Source of the DNA: Gp13-AA77 sp035578005
GTDB lineage: Bacteria > Acidobacteriota > Terriglobia > UBA7540
DNA length: 64,000 bases
Direction: 5' to 3'
NCBI GenBank assembly: GCA_035578005.1
Contig: DATJYK010000465.1
Span: 9,508-73,507, forward strand
A model generated the notes under the pieces. It made no database searches. It was not told where the DNA came from and saw nothing but the letters and a program-made list of their open reading frames with translations. Positions 16,707-25,932 of this stretch are shown in pieces. A program made the translations under genes and the position numbers. Each line of letters starts with the position of its first letter. The first letter of the stretch is position 1.

Positions 16707-17135
16707 ATGATACGAAGGATCGTTCTGGATACTTCGGTCGTCGTGACGGGCCTGCGCAGCCGTTTGGGGGCGGCAAACGCTGTTTTGCGCCTGGTGGCGA
16801 GCCGGCGCTTACAGATTCTCGCCACACCGCCCCTGTTCCTCGAGTATGAAGAGGTACTCAAGCGCCCCGAACAGCGTTTGGCTCACGGGTTGACCGTCGA
16901 GGAGATCGACGAATTCCTCGCCCAATTGGCAGCCTTGATTGAGCCGGTTGACATTCATTTTCAGTGGCGCCCTCAGGGCCGCGATCCAGCCGACGAGATG
17001 GTGCTGGAAGCGGCGGTGAACGGTCGGGCTGATGCGCTGGTGACTTACAACGTTGGGGACTTCACCGCGGCAGGTGAGCGGTTCAAGATAGCGGTTGTTA
17101 GCCCGGCGGAGCTGCTTCGAAAGGTGAGATCATGA
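16707..17135 (+). CDS. PIN-domain toxin (COG1569-type)
   Basis: A 142-residue PIN-fold ribonuclease, intact. The first catalytic Asp is in RIVLDTSVVVTGL, the Glu in LEYEEVLKRPE, and the third acidic site in GRADALVTYNVGDF. These are typical of the toxin-antitoxin PIN group that pairs with ribbon-helix-helix antitoxins. It overlaps the antitoxin by ATGA, with the toxin first, the reverse of the usual order. The start is ATG 16707; GTG 16701 is possible and would give a nearly leaderless message from the proposed promoter. Confidence 0.88.
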   Translation: MIRRIVLDTSVVVTGLRSRLGAANAVLRLVASRRLQILATPPLFLEYEEVLKRPEQRLAHGLTVEEIDEFLAQLAALIEPVDIHFQWRPQGRDPADEMVLEAAVNGRADALVTYNVGDFTAAGERFKIAVVSPAELLRKVRS

Positions 17136-17380
17136 GCAAGGCAACCTATCCTTTGAAGCTCCCTCTCTCCGTCAAGCGGGCCGCCCAACGGCTGGCCAAG
17201 GAGGACGGTGTGTCGCTGAACCAGTGGATCGCGGCCGCCGTGGCCGAGAAAGTCGGAGCGGTGGAAACCGCCGCCGAGTTCTTCAAGAGTCGCGCCGGAA
17301 GCGCCACCGGAGCGGGACTGATGAGGTTTTTGAAGAACGCTCCCAACGTACCTCCTGATTCTGCGGACCAGCCCCGCTAG
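17132..17380 (+). CDS. Ribbon-helix-helix antitoxin (HicB/Arc-like)
   Basis: An 82-residue protein overlapping the toxin by 4 bases. Residues 5-45 (YPLKLPLSVKRAAQRLAKEDG, VSLNQWIAAAVAEKVG) read as a short strand followed by two helices, the pattern of DNA-binding ribbon-helix-helix antitoxins. The C-terminal part after residue 48 would mask the toxin. It is the best candidate to bind the palindrome at 16672-16687. Confidence 0.82.
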   Translation: MSKATYPLKLPLSVKRAAQRLAKEDGVSLNQWIAAAVAEKVGAVETAAEFFKSRAGSATGAGLMRFLKNAPNVPPDSADQPR

Positions 17381-17772
17381 CGCATACTTTGATCACCATG
17401 CTGGAGCCTTGAGTCCCCTCGCACATCTTCGATGTGCGCCAGCCGGCCGAAACGTGGGTGGGGCGCCTACATCAAACGACGACGTAGGCGCCACCCGCGG
17501 CCCTTCGGGCCTCAGAAATGTAGAAACTTCAGGAATAGGGCTTGCCCTACCGCTGGGGACGGCCCGCCGTCCCCTGCAAGTGCCGCCGGGTGGCGCACGG
17601 CCCTCACTCGCAACAGCCATCCGCCCACCCGAACGTTTCCTCAAGATGCGCCTGCGGCATACCGATAAGCATTGGGTGAGAGTGTCAGCCGGTGCGGCTG
17701 TGTGTTTTTGAGGCTCTCGCTGTTCGCGGCAATCCGCCCCAGGCGCGATTGCCCCAACCGGATTACACCGTA
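17381..17772. other. Intergenic region, no gene seen
   Basis: About 390 bp. A GTAGGCGCCACCCGCG segment near 17486 also occurs near 16490 beside repeat R, suggesting shared repeat debris. Nothing coding. Confidence 0.45.
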
Positions 17773-20700
17773 ATGTTGGCGGTCCATAGCACGATCGGCG
17801 AGACGGAGCTTTACCCAGGAGCCCCGCCGTCGCGCGGGTGTGCGAGGCTTGCCACCGGGCTGCGGCTGATCAGTTTGGTGTTCGCCCTCAGCAGTTTGGC
17901 ATCACCGGGTCTCGCCCTGAGCGCTCAATTACCGGTCCTCACCACCGTCAAGCAGGTTCTGGAACTGAGCCGCTCGGAGGCGGTGAAGGGCTACCCCGTG
18001 CGCCTCAGGAGCGTGGTGACCTACCGCTATGGCGGCTCACCGCCGGACCTTTTCCTGCACGACTCCACGGGCGGAGTTTGGGTTGACCTGCCCCAAGGCG
18101 CCTCCGCCTTGCGGCCCGGCGACTTGATCGAGCTCGAAGGGGTTACGGAGCAGCCGGATTTCGCCCCGCAGATCGGCAGCCCGCGTTGGCGCGTGTTGGG
18201 AACAACTCCTCTACCTCCGGCGCCCCGAGTAACCTTTGGGCAAATGGCGTCAACCCATGAGGACGGTCAATGGGTTGAGGTCAGAGGCATTGTGCGCACC
18301 GCGGCCATCGACCCCGACTCACACAACTTGCTCCTTGATGTCGGCGCCGAAGGCGGGCTGGTTACGGCCCAGATTCCCGACTTCCCATCAGGTGTTCCAG
18401 AGCGGCTGATTGATTCCGAGGTTCTCATCCGTGGCAATTGCGGCGCCATCCGCAACGCACTGAACCAGCAAATCGGGCTCATGCTCTACGTGCCGAACCT
18501 CCAGCAGATTCGCGTGCTCTCGCCCGCACCATCCGATTCCACGTCCCTGCCGGCGCGCCCCATCGCCGAATTGCAGCGCTTCAGTCTCAATCAGCCGGGC
18601 GGCCATCGCGTGCACGTGCGCGGCGTCGTGACGCTTGAGGCGCCGGATGGCTCTGTGTACGTGACCGACTCCACCGGCGGTCTGTACATCCGACGTCAGC
18701 AGCAGATGCCCCTGAAGCGGGGAGACCGCGTGGAAGTCTTCGGCTTTCTGGGGGTCGTGGACCGCCATCCCGTTTTGGAGGATTCTGTCTTCCAGGTCGT
18801 CGGACCCGGCCCGGTACCCGTTGCGGCCCGGGTCACAGCCGAGCAGGCGCTCCATGGGGAATTTGACTCGGGTTTGGTGAAGATCAAAGGACGATTACTG
18901 CACAGCGCACTGACTCCCGATGAGAAAGTCCTGGTGCTGCGTCAGGGGTCCACCGTGTTTAGGGCCACTTCGAAAACTGACTCGCCTGCTCCGGCCCTGG
19001 CTTCCCTTCGGGAAGGAACCCTTCTTGAAGTCACGGGCGTCTGCGTGGTGGATACCGACGTCAACGGAACGCCGACCGCCTTCAAGATTCGCTTTGGCAC
19101 TGCCGGGGATCTCGTGGTCCTTGAAGAGCCGAGCTGGTGGACGGTCAAGCGCGCGCTCGCGCTGGGTGGACTTCTGGGCGTAGCGATTTTGGCAGCCTTG
19201 GCTTGGGCGGCGATTCTGCGCCGCCGCGTACAGGCGCAGACGGGGATAATCCGAAGCACACTGGACGCCACCGGCGACGGCATTCTGGTAGTGGATTCGC
19301 GCCAAAAGGTTGTAACCGCGAACGACAAGTTTGCTGACATGTGGGCCATTCCTCGCTCATTGATGGATGCTCGCGATGACGACCGTCTGCTTCAGCACAT
19401 CCTGAAGCAGCTTAAGGAACCCGAAGCCTTTCTGGCCCGGGTACGCGAAATTTACGCCGGCGCCGAAGTCACCAGTGACGAGGTGATCGAGTTTCGCGAC
19501 GGGCGAATATTCGAGCGCCATTCCGAGCCCCATCGAGTGAACGGAAGATCGGTCGGGCGGGTGTGGGCCTTCCACGATATTACCGAACGGACGCGCGCTC
19601 AAAGAGAGTTGCAGCGCGCTAAAGAAACCGCTGACGCGGCTAATCAAGCCAAGACCGCGTTTCTGGCCAACATGAGCCATGAGATCCGGACGCCGATGAA
19701 TGGCGTTCTTGGCATGACCGAGCTTTGTCTTGATACCCAGCTCACTTCCGAGCAACGGGAATACCTCGGCATGGTGAAAAGTTCGGCCGATGCGCTGCTG
19801 GTCGTGATTAACGACATCCTGGATTTTTCCAAGGTCGAAGCTGGAAAGCTGGAATTGGACGTCATCGAATTCAACCTTCGGGACACTTTGGAAGAGAGTG
19901 CCCGGAGCCTGGCCGTGCGTGCACATCAAAAAGGGTTGGAGTTAACTTGTGAGGTTGAGCCCGCGGTGCCCGAGATGCTTATCGGTGACCCTGGCCGGCT
20001 TCGGCAGGTCTTTGTCAACTTGATCGGCAACGCCATCAAGTTTACACACGCGGGTGAAATTGGGATTCAAGCGGCGATGGACTCCGCGTCGAGTGACCAA
20101 ATCACGCTGCACTGTGTCGTTCGCGACACCGGTATTGGTATTTCCCGGGAAAAACAACGCCTGATCTTCGAGGCTTTCACTCAGGCGGATGCTTCTACCA
20201 CTCGCAGGTTCGGCGGCACAGGGCTGGGCCTCACCATATCCTCGCGCCTGGTTGAAATGATGGGGGGACGCCTGTGGGTAGAGAGTGACCTTGGATGCGG
20301 TAGCCAGTTTCACTTCAATATTCCCGTTGGCGTGAGCAAACCTCAGATTGAGCGATTCCGGCCCTCCGAATTGATGGGCTTCAAGGGTGTGCCGGTGCTG
20401 GTGGCGGATGACAACGCGACCAGCCGGCGCATCCTGAGCGACACGCTGGCAGGATGGGAGATGCGACCCGCAGTCGTTGACAGCGGAGAAGACGCTCTGC
20501 AGGCGCTCGAAAGCGTAGCCCGCGCCGGGGCTCCCATTCCCCTGATGCTGTGCGACGCGCATCTGCTCGAATCCGATGATTTCGCTTTGGCGAAGAGGGT
20601 GCGGCAGCACCCCGCCCTGGCGGGTACCGCCATTATTCTGCTGACTGGTGCGGGTGAACGATGCGGTGCGCTTGATGGCGGCCCGCAGGGTGCAGCCGCC

Positions 20701-20799
20701 TTTGTCACAAAGCCTGTGCGGCGGGCGGAACTGCGCGCGGCGATGGCGGCTGTCCTCGAAGCGCAGCTTGTGCGCTCGACAACGCCGACGCCACGATAG
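17773..20799 (+). CDS. Hybrid sensor histidine kinase with OB-like exported repeats and receiver
   Basis: A 1008-residue membrane kinase. An N-terminal membrane/signal segment (about 32-50) is followed by a long exported region (about 50-455) made of repeated beta-rich modules of the LRSVVTY...FLHDSTGGVWVDL type. These resemble nucleic-acid-binding OB-fold units and may sense a ligand. A second membrane helix (LALGGLLGVAILAALAWAAIL) precedes PAS, HisKA (phospho-His636 in MSHEIRTPMNG), HATPase (TGLGLTISSRLVEMMGG) and a receiver with acceptor Asp928 in LMLCDAHLLE and FVTKPV. No histidine phosphotransfer gene is adjacent. ATG 17773 is chosen; a start at 17692 would add an odd N-terminus. Confidence 0.87.
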   Translation: MLAVHSTIGETELYPGAPPSRGCARLATGLRLISLVFALSSLASPGLALSAQLPVLTTVKQVLELSRSEAVKGYPVRLRSVVTYRYGGSPPDLFLHDSTGGVWVDLPQGASALRPGDLIELEGVTEQPDFAPQIGSPRWRVLGTTPLPPAPRVTFGQMASTHEDGQWVEVRGIVRTAAIDPDSHNLLLDVGAEGGLVTAQIPDFPSGVPERLIDSEVLIRGNCGAIRNALNQQIGLMLYVPNLQQIRVLSPAPSDSTSLPARPIAELQRFSLNQPGGHRVHVRGVVTLEAPDGSVYVTDSTGGLYIRRQQQMPLKRGDRVEVFGFLGVVDRHPVLEDSVFQVVGPGPVPVAARVTAEQALHGEFDSGLVKIKGRLLHSALTPDEKVLVLRQGSTVFRATSKTDSPAPALASLREGTLLEVTGVCVVDTDVNGTPTAFKIRFGTAGDLVVLEEPSWWTVKRALALGGLLGVAILAALAWAAILRRRVQAQTGIIRSTLDATGDGILVVDSRQKVVTANDKFADMWAIPRSLMDARDDDRLLQHILKQLKEPEAFLARVREIYAGAEVTSDEVIEFRDGRIFERHSEPHRVNGRSVGRVWAFHDITERTRAQRELQRAKETADAANQAKTAFLANMSHEIRTPMNGVLGMTELCLDTQLTSEQREYLGMVKSSADALLVVINDILDFSKVEAGKLELDVIEFNLRDTLEESARSLAVRAHQKGLELTCEVEPAVPEMLIGDPGRLRQVFVNLIGNAIKFTHAGEIGIQAAMDSASSDQITLHCVVRDTGIGISREKQRLIFEAFTQADASTTRRFGGTGLGLTISSRLVEMMGGRLWVESDLGCGSQFHFNIPVGVSKPQIERFRPSELMGFKGVPVLVADDNATSRRILSDTLAGWEMRPAVVDSGEDALQALESVARAGAPIPLMLCDAHLLESDDFALAKRVRQHPALAGTAIILLTGAGERCGALDGGPQGAAAFVTKPVRRAELRAAMAAVLEAQLVRSTTPTPR

Positions 20800-20881
20800 A
20801 CGCGCTACGCCTCGCACATTCTAGCGGCAACACTGCGTCTCAGGTGGGACGGCTTCCACTGGGACCCATGCCATGGCAGGG

Positions 20882-21529
20882 TCAAGCAACTTGTAGCGCG
20901 TTCTGCTGAAGAGGGCGGCGCCCAGCACGGAGCACGGTGCGTTTGCTCGCCTGGGATCGCAACTTCGCTCGCAGTACTTGGCGGGCCTTGTGAAGTTGGG
21001 ACTTTGAGTTGCTGATCGAGCAGTTCAGCATCTTCGCAATCTCGCGGTGCTTATACCCGTGCACCACGTAGAGCGCGAAGACCGACTGGTAGTTGGACGG
21101 CAAACCGGAGATAGCCTGCTCCAGCGTGAGGCGGTCCACACAGTGTCGAAGCCGCGGGTCTGGCGCGCCCGCCCTCACCTCGGATGCCCTTCCGGCACGG
21201 CTGTCTTCCGTTTCCCAGGAACGGTTCTTCATGTCGCTCCGGCGCAGGCGGGAAAGGGCCACGTTGGTGGCGAGCCGGTACAACCACGTGGAGAAGGCGG
21301 ACTCACCGCGAAACATGGATATCTTGCGAAAAAGCAGCAGGAAGACGTCTTGAGTGACGTCCTCGGCGTCGGCAGGGACGCGGAGAATGCGCAATGAGAG
21401 CGAGTACACCACTCGCTTGTGCTTTTCAAAGAGCGCCGCGAATGCGCTTTCGTTTCCCGCCTGAGCGCCTGCGATGAGGTCATGCTCCAGACGCACGTCA
21501 GTGGCTAGGCTCCCAAGACTGTCATTCAT
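20882..21529 (-). CDS. RNA polymerase ECF-type sigma factor
   Basis: A 215-residue sigma-70 family protein of the extracytoplasmic group. Region 2 (about 22-90) shows ALFEKHKRVVYSLSLRIL, DAEDVTQDVFLLLFRK and FSTWLYRLATNVALSRLRR. Region 4 (about 135-190) shows LPSNYQSVFALYVVHGYKHREIA and SISNSKSQLHKARQVLRAKL. Several ATGs sit in a row at the start; ATG 21529 has AGGAGC upstream. No anti-sigma gene is next to it, so how it is held inactive is unclear. It converges on the hybrid kinase gene, with about 80 bp between their ends. Confidence 0.93.
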   Translation of the reverse strand: MNDSLGSLATDVRLEHDLIAGAQAGNESAFAALFEKHKRVVYSLSLRILRVPADAEDVTQDVFLLLFRKISMFRGESAFSTWLYRLATNVALSRLRRSDMKNRSWETEDSRAGRASEVRAGAPDPRLRHCVDRLTLEQAISGLPSNYQSVFALYVVHGYKHREIAKMLNCSISNSKSQLHKARQVLRAKLRSQASKRTVLRAGRRPLQQNALQVA

Positions 21530-21609
21530 TCATTTGCTCCTGCCTCCACCGGCTCCATGTCAGATTGTCATCCAGCGGGAATCCCAGTCTCCATGGGTGT
21601 GCAACGAAG

Positions 21610-21862
21610 TTGTAAAAAGTTGTCACGGCTGGAGTGTGTGAAAACTCGTGGATTCCGCTCGCGGGTGCAAATACGTAATGGATTCCCGCCGGCGCGGGAA
21701 TGACGGGTTTGAGTAGAGCCCGTAATCCAACGGCGTCGCCCGCCTCCGTGGGGCTGACATCGTTGGGCCTCGAAGCTTTCTCCAACGCCGTCATTCCCGG
21801 CGAAGCGGAAATCCACGGGCGTTACGCAGGCTTTCCAGGACCGGCGTTACAACTTTTTACAA
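21610..21862. repeat. Inverted-repeat element enclosing R-type half copies
   Basis: A perfect 14-bp pair, TTGTAAAAAGTTGT at 21610-21623 and its complement at 21849-21862, bounds about 250 bp. Inside are a right-type arm of repeat R (21679-21707) and a degenerate left-type arm (about 21789-21815). No coding capacity. It fills the gap between the sigma factor and the next kinase. Confidence 0.65.
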
Positions 21863-21932
21863 ATGCGAGACAACTCGGAATGAGCGCCGGGCGCGTCCAA
21901 AGGCTATACTGACTGGGCAAGAGGACATTTTC

Positions 21933-23669
21933 GTGACCTGGGCTCTCCTGAGACGACGCAAGGACCTTCCTCTCTCCCACGTGCGCCTCATCGCGCTGGC
22001 GCTGCTGGCGGTGCTCCTGCCCGCCGTTGTTCTCCTGGTGTTTCAGTACCGGTCGCTTTCTGCCGTGGAACATGAAACCCGGATCGCCGTGCAGGAAAGT
22101 CTGCGCGAGGCGGCCGAGGGCGTGGCCTGGAGTGTGCAAGGCGACATGGAGCGCGTGGCGGAAGAGGTTTTGCTCCCGGTGCCACCCAGGTTTTTCGTGC
22201 AGAAGCAGGCGCCCTGGACGCAGCCGTTCGCCGAGGATCTGTTCGAGAGGCGTCCGGAAATCAAGCAGATCTTTCTGGTTCTCAACGATCCTAAGTCGGA
22301 GTGCGACAGCGTCGCCTACGTTTACGCTCGAGACAAGATGTACCAATTGCCGAAGTCTCGGTGGTGCCAACTTCCCGACATCCAGGAGGCGATTGCGGCG
22401 CATGAGAAAGGGGACTTGGTGTTTGGGGCCACTCCCCCAGGAGCGCGAAGCCGCTTTTGCTACTGGCAGGAGGGTACGTTCCCCACCACCGAGGCCGCGT
22501 ACGTGAGCTACTGCCTCATCGAGCCCGGAAGCGGCCGGGAGGTCGGGTTCGTCGGAATGCGGCTGAACATGGCGGAGGTGCGGCAACACTACCTTCCGCA
22601 GTTGGTGTCGAATTTGTCTCACAACCACATGCACGGTCCGGCCGCCGCCGACCTTGTGCTTGAGGTGCTAGACCGGAAAGGCAATCCAATCTTCTCGAGC
22701 GCGCCGGGCCTGGCGCACCAGGCGGCGCGCGCCAGTTTGGCGCCCGTTTTTCCGCAGTGGGAGGCGACGGCGGGATTTCGAACCACGGATATTGATGCGC
22801 TGGCGCGCGCCAGCTTCGAAAAAGGGGTTTGGTTTACGGCGCTGGTGGCGGCGGTGCTGCTGGCGGGAATCGCCCTGATCGTGCGCGCCGCCGTGCGCGA
22901 GCTAAAGCTGGCTGAGGTGAAGCAGACCTTTGTCTCCAACGTTTCGCACGAATTGAAGACACCGCTCGCCCTCATCCGGCTTTTTGCGGAAACCCTCGAG
23001 CTGGGGCGCGCCAAGACCAGCGAAAAAGCGCAGGAGTATTACCGCATTATCCATCACGAGAGCCGCCGCCTGTCCCAGTTGATCGACAACATTCTCGATT
23101 TCTCGCGCATCGAGGCCGGCAGCCGCGAATACCGCTTCGTGAGTGTGGATCTGGTGGGGGTGGCGCGGGCGGTGGTGGCAAGCTACGAGTACCAGATTCG
23201 CGCCGGCGGCTTCGAACTGGTGACTGATTTTGAGCCGGGCGTTCTCCGCGTGCACGCTGATCCGGATGCGATTTCGCAGGCGATCCTGAACCTGCTGAAC
23301 AATGCCGTGAAGTACTCCGACAAAACGCGGCAGATTACCGTGACGGTGCGGACGGCGGGGTCCATGGCGCTGGTGGAGGTGGCCGACCGCGGCATCGGTA
23401 TTCCCGTGTCGGAACAGAAGCGCATCTTCGAAAAGTTCTACCGCGTCAGCACCGGCCTGGTCCATGAGACCAAAGGAAGCGGGCTGGGACTGGCCCTGGT
23501 CAAACACATCGTGGAGGCGCACCACGGCAGCGTATCGGTAGAAAGCGCTTCCGGCAAAGGGAGCCGGTTCACCATCGCGTTACCCGCTCCCGTCGAGCCG
23601 CCCGGCGAGTCCGTCGAAATGGAACCCGAAGGAGAACTCGTTGCCCAAGGTATTGATCATCGAGGATGA
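21933..23669 (+). CDS. Membrane sensor histidine kinase
   Basis: A 578-residue kinase. Membrane helix 1 spans about 18-37, an exported sensor domain about 38-290, and helix 2 about 298-318 (TALVAAVLLAGIALIVRAAV). HisKA follows with His339 in VSNVSHELKTPLALIRL, then HATPase motifs NAVKYSD, DRGIGIPVSE and GSGLGLALVKHIVEAHHG. GTG 21933 has AGAGGA upstream. A TATACT at 21905-21910 may be the -10 box. It overlaps the downstream regulator by 29 bp, so the two form a classical two-component operon. The signal is unknown. Confidence 0.92.
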   Translation: MTWALLRRRKDLPLSHVRLIALALLAVLLPAVVLLVFQYRSLSAVEHETRIAVQESLREAAEGVAWSVQGDMERVAEEVLLPVPPRFFVQKQAPWTQPFAEDLFERRPEIKQIFLVLNDPKSECDSVAYVYARDKMYQLPKSRWCQLPDIQEAIAAHEKGDLVFGATPPGARSRFCYWQEGTFPTTEAAYVSYCLIEPGSGREVGFVGMRLNMAEVRQHYLPQLVSNLSHNHMHGPAAADLVLEVLDRKGNPIFSSAPGLAHQAARASLAPVFPQWEATAGFRTTDIDALARASFEKGVWFTALVAAVLLAGIALIVRAAVRELKLAEVKQTFVSNVSHELKTPLALIRLFAETLELGRAKTSEKAQEYYRIIHHESRRLSQLIDNILDFSRIEAGSREYRFVSVDLVGVARAVVASYEYQIRAGGFELVTDFEPGVLRVHADPDAISQAILNLLNNAVKYSDKTRQITVTVRTAGSMALVEVADRGIGIPVSEQKRIFEKFYRVSTGLVHETKGSGLGLALVKHIVEAHHGSVSVESASGKGSRFTIALPAPVEPPGESVEMEPEGELVAQGIDHRG

Positions 23670-24321
23670 GCCTGACCTGGTGATGGGTCTGAAGGACAAC
23701 TTCGAGTACGAAGGCTACCAGGTGTGCGCCGCCTACGACGGCGAAACGGGCGTGGAGTCCGCGTGGCGCGAGAATCCGGACCTGATCCTGCTCGACGTCA
23801 TGCTTCCCCGCATGAACGGCCTGGACGTGTGCCGCCAGTTGCGCCGCCGGGGGATGGAAACGCCCATCATTATGCTCACCGCCCGGAGCGCGGAAATGGA
23901 CAAGGTAGTGGGGCTCGAAGTGGGCGCCGACGACTACATCACCAAGCCGTTCGGCCTGCGCGAGGTTCTGGCGCGCGTGCGGGCCGCCTTGCGGCGCTCG
24001 CGCGGCCAGGTGACGGATCTGGACTCGTGCGAGTTCGGCGACGTCCGAGTGAACTTCCGCAAGCACCTGGCCACCAAGGCGGGCTCGGCGCTTGACCTCT
24101 CACCGCGCGAGTTCGCAATGTTGCACTTCCTCGTGCAACACCGCGAAGAAACTGTGACGCGCGAGCAGTTGCTGGATGAAGTCTGGGGGCTTGACAACTA
24201 TCCCTTCACCCGCACGGTGGACAACCACATCGCCAAGCTGCGCCAAAAGATCGAGGACTCTCCCTCCGAACCCCGCCACATCATCACGGTCCATCGCGTG
24301 GGATACAAGTTCATTTCCTGA
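23641..24321 (+). CDS. OmpR/PhoB-family response regulator
   Basis: A 226-residue regulator. The receiver starts VLIIEDEPDLV, with acceptor Asp52 in ILLDVMLPRMNG and Lys in DYITKPFG. The C-terminal winged helix contains LSPREFAMLHFLVQH, LLDEVWG and RTVDNHIAKLRQKIE. It starts at TTG 23641 with AAGGAG upstream, inside the end of the kinase gene. Cognate partner of that kinase. Confidence 0.94.
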   Translation: MPKVLIIEDEPDLVMGLKDNFEYEGYQVCAAYDGETGVESAWRENPDLILLDVMLPRMNGLDVCRQLRRRGMETPIIMLTARSAEMDKVVGLEVGADDYITKPFGLREVLARVRAALRRSRGQVTDLDSCEFGDVRVNFRKHLATKAGSALDLSPREFAMLHFLVQHREETVTREQLLDEVWGLDNYPFTRTVDNHIAKLRQKIEDSPSEPRHIITVHRVGYKFIS

Positions 24322-24447
24322 TTCATCACTCCCGCTCACCAAGCTGGCCTAACTGCGCAGAGATCCACAGCCGAGCTGGGCGATTGCCCGGCACAGAGGA
24401 TTGCGGGTACTGGCGTCATTCGGTGGGCGGAACCCCTTCCGAGGCGT

Positions 24448-24617
24448 CGTCATTCCCTGGAAAGCGGAATCCATTGAACGCCTTCATTCCCGCGAAGGCG
24501 GGAATCCATTGAACGCCGTCATTCCCGCGAAGGCGGGAATCCACTTCCTTTTTCCAAGCACTCTGCAATGGATTCCCGCTTTCGCGGGAATGAGTGCGTT
24601 CGGGGCATTCAAATGGA
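24448..24617. repeat. Palindromic repeat R (copy 3, expanded left arm)
   Basis: Three successive left-type arms (24448-24473, 24481-24508, 24516-24543) spaced about 33 bp apart, then one right-type arm (24569-24597). The tail GTTCGGGGCATTCAAATGG follows, as it does in copy 5 at 39422-39440 with two changes. This shows local duplication of one arm. The surrounding 24322-24813 has no gene. Confidence 0.8.
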
Positions 24618-24813
24618 AAACCCGCACCGCACCGGCTTGCGCATTGTCTGCCTCGTGTGCTATACAAAGAGGCATGCGGGTTTCTGTCGCAACTCGGTCC
24701 GGCACCGCCACGCGGCTATCCGCTCTCTGTTTCTGCTGCTGTTGAAGCCTGCATAGCGCTGAGCTTCGTCCTTAAGCTCTTTCTTTCAGTGAAACTCAAA
24801 TAGGAGGATTTAC

Positions 24814-25683
24814 ATGGGCAATTACAAGCATCCCGAGGTTTTGGTGAGCACCGAATGGGTCGCGGAGCATGCGAGCGATCCCAAAGTGCGTCTGGTGGAA
24901 GTGGACGTGGATACTACGGCTTACGAAAAGGGTCACATTCAGAACGCCGTGGGCTGGAACTGGACGTCACAGCTCCAGGATAACGTCCGCCGCGATCTGC
25001 TGGGCAAGCAGGAATTTGGGCAACTGCTCAGCCAGTCAGGCATCGCTCCGGATACCACGGTGGTGCTCTACGGTGACAACAACAACTGGTTTGCGGCTTA
25101 CGCCCTTTGGCAACTCAAGTACTTTGGGCACGCCGACGCCCGGCTGATGAACGGAGGCCGCAAGAAGTGGGAGCTTGAGGGCCGTCCTTTCACCACCCTC
25201 GTGCTGAATCCTGCGCGGACGCAATACCAGGCGAGTGATCCTGATGAATCCGTGCGGGCGCGCCGCGATCGCGTGTTTCAGGCCCTCGAAGACAGGAAGA
25301 CCGGCTTGGTGGATGTTCGCTCGGTTGACGAGTTCACGGGCAAGGTGATCGCGCCTCCCGGCATGACGGAGACGGCGCAGCGGGGCGGCCACATTCCAGG
25401 CGCTTTGAACGTCCCTTGGGCCAAAGCTGCCAACGAAGACGGCACCTTCAAGTCATACGACGAGCTTGTCCAGCTTTATCAGCGGGTGAGTTCGAGCCCG
25501 GAAGTCATTGCCTACTGCCGCATCGGAGAACGCAGCTCCCACACCTGGTTTGTGCTGAAGTATCTGCTCGGCTTCGACAAAGTGCGCAACTACGACGGAA
25601 GCTGGACGGAGTGGGGCAACCTGGTGGACGCGCCTATCGCAAAAGGCGAAGAAGCTAAGGGGTTAGCAGGGGCCAGCGCCTAA
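24814..25683 (+). CDS. Sulfurtransferase with two rhodanese domains
   Basis: A 289-residue thiosulfate or 3-mercaptopyruvate sulfurtransferase. The N-terminal rhodanese domain (about 8-130) is non-catalytic. The C-terminal domain (about 155-275) carries the active-site Cys235 in AYCRIGERSSHTW. The CRIGER loop is closer to actinobacterial and archaeal CysA-type thiosulfate sulfurtransferases than to CGSGVTA mercaptopyruvate enzymes. Tight Shine-Dalgarno AGGAGG. Expected in the cytoplasm, as there is no signal peptide. Confidence 0.9.
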   Translation: MGNYKHPEVLVSTEWVAEHASDPKVRLVEVDVDTTAYEKGHIQNAVGWNWTSQLQDNVRRDLLGKQEFGQLLSQSGIAPDTTVVLYGDNNNWFAAYALWQLKYFGHADARLMNGGRKKWELEGRPFTTLVLNPARTQYQASDPDESVRARRDRVFQALEDRKTGLVDVRSVDEFTGKVIAPPGMTETAQRGGHIPGALNVPWAKAANEDGTFKSYDELVQLYQRVSSSPEVIAYCRIGERSSHTWFVLKYLLGFDKVRNYDGSWTEWGNLVDAPIAKGEEAKGLAGASA

Positions 25684-25718
25684 CTCCTGTGGCCTTGCGA
25701 AGTCGGTGTTGAAGCTGG

Positions 25719-25746
25719 TGGATTCCCGCCTTCGCGGGAATGACGG
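25719..25746. repeat. Repeat R, isolated right arm
   Basis: Only the right-type arm (TGGATTCCCGCCTTCGCGGG and onward) is present, without a partner arm nearby. Confidence 0.75.
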
Positions 25747-25932
25747 TCTTGGAATCCCATGGCCGTTCGCAGCATGCGCGTTCTGCTCAGCGGACGAGTC
25801 CTACGCGCCCATCAATACCGAACCTCCAGGCACGGGCGGGCCCGCCCTGAGCGAAGCGAACGGGATGCCCGTGCCACCTTTGCATGCCCTCTCCTTGACC
25901 GGCGCGTTGGGCGAGAGCACAATCTCTGTGTC

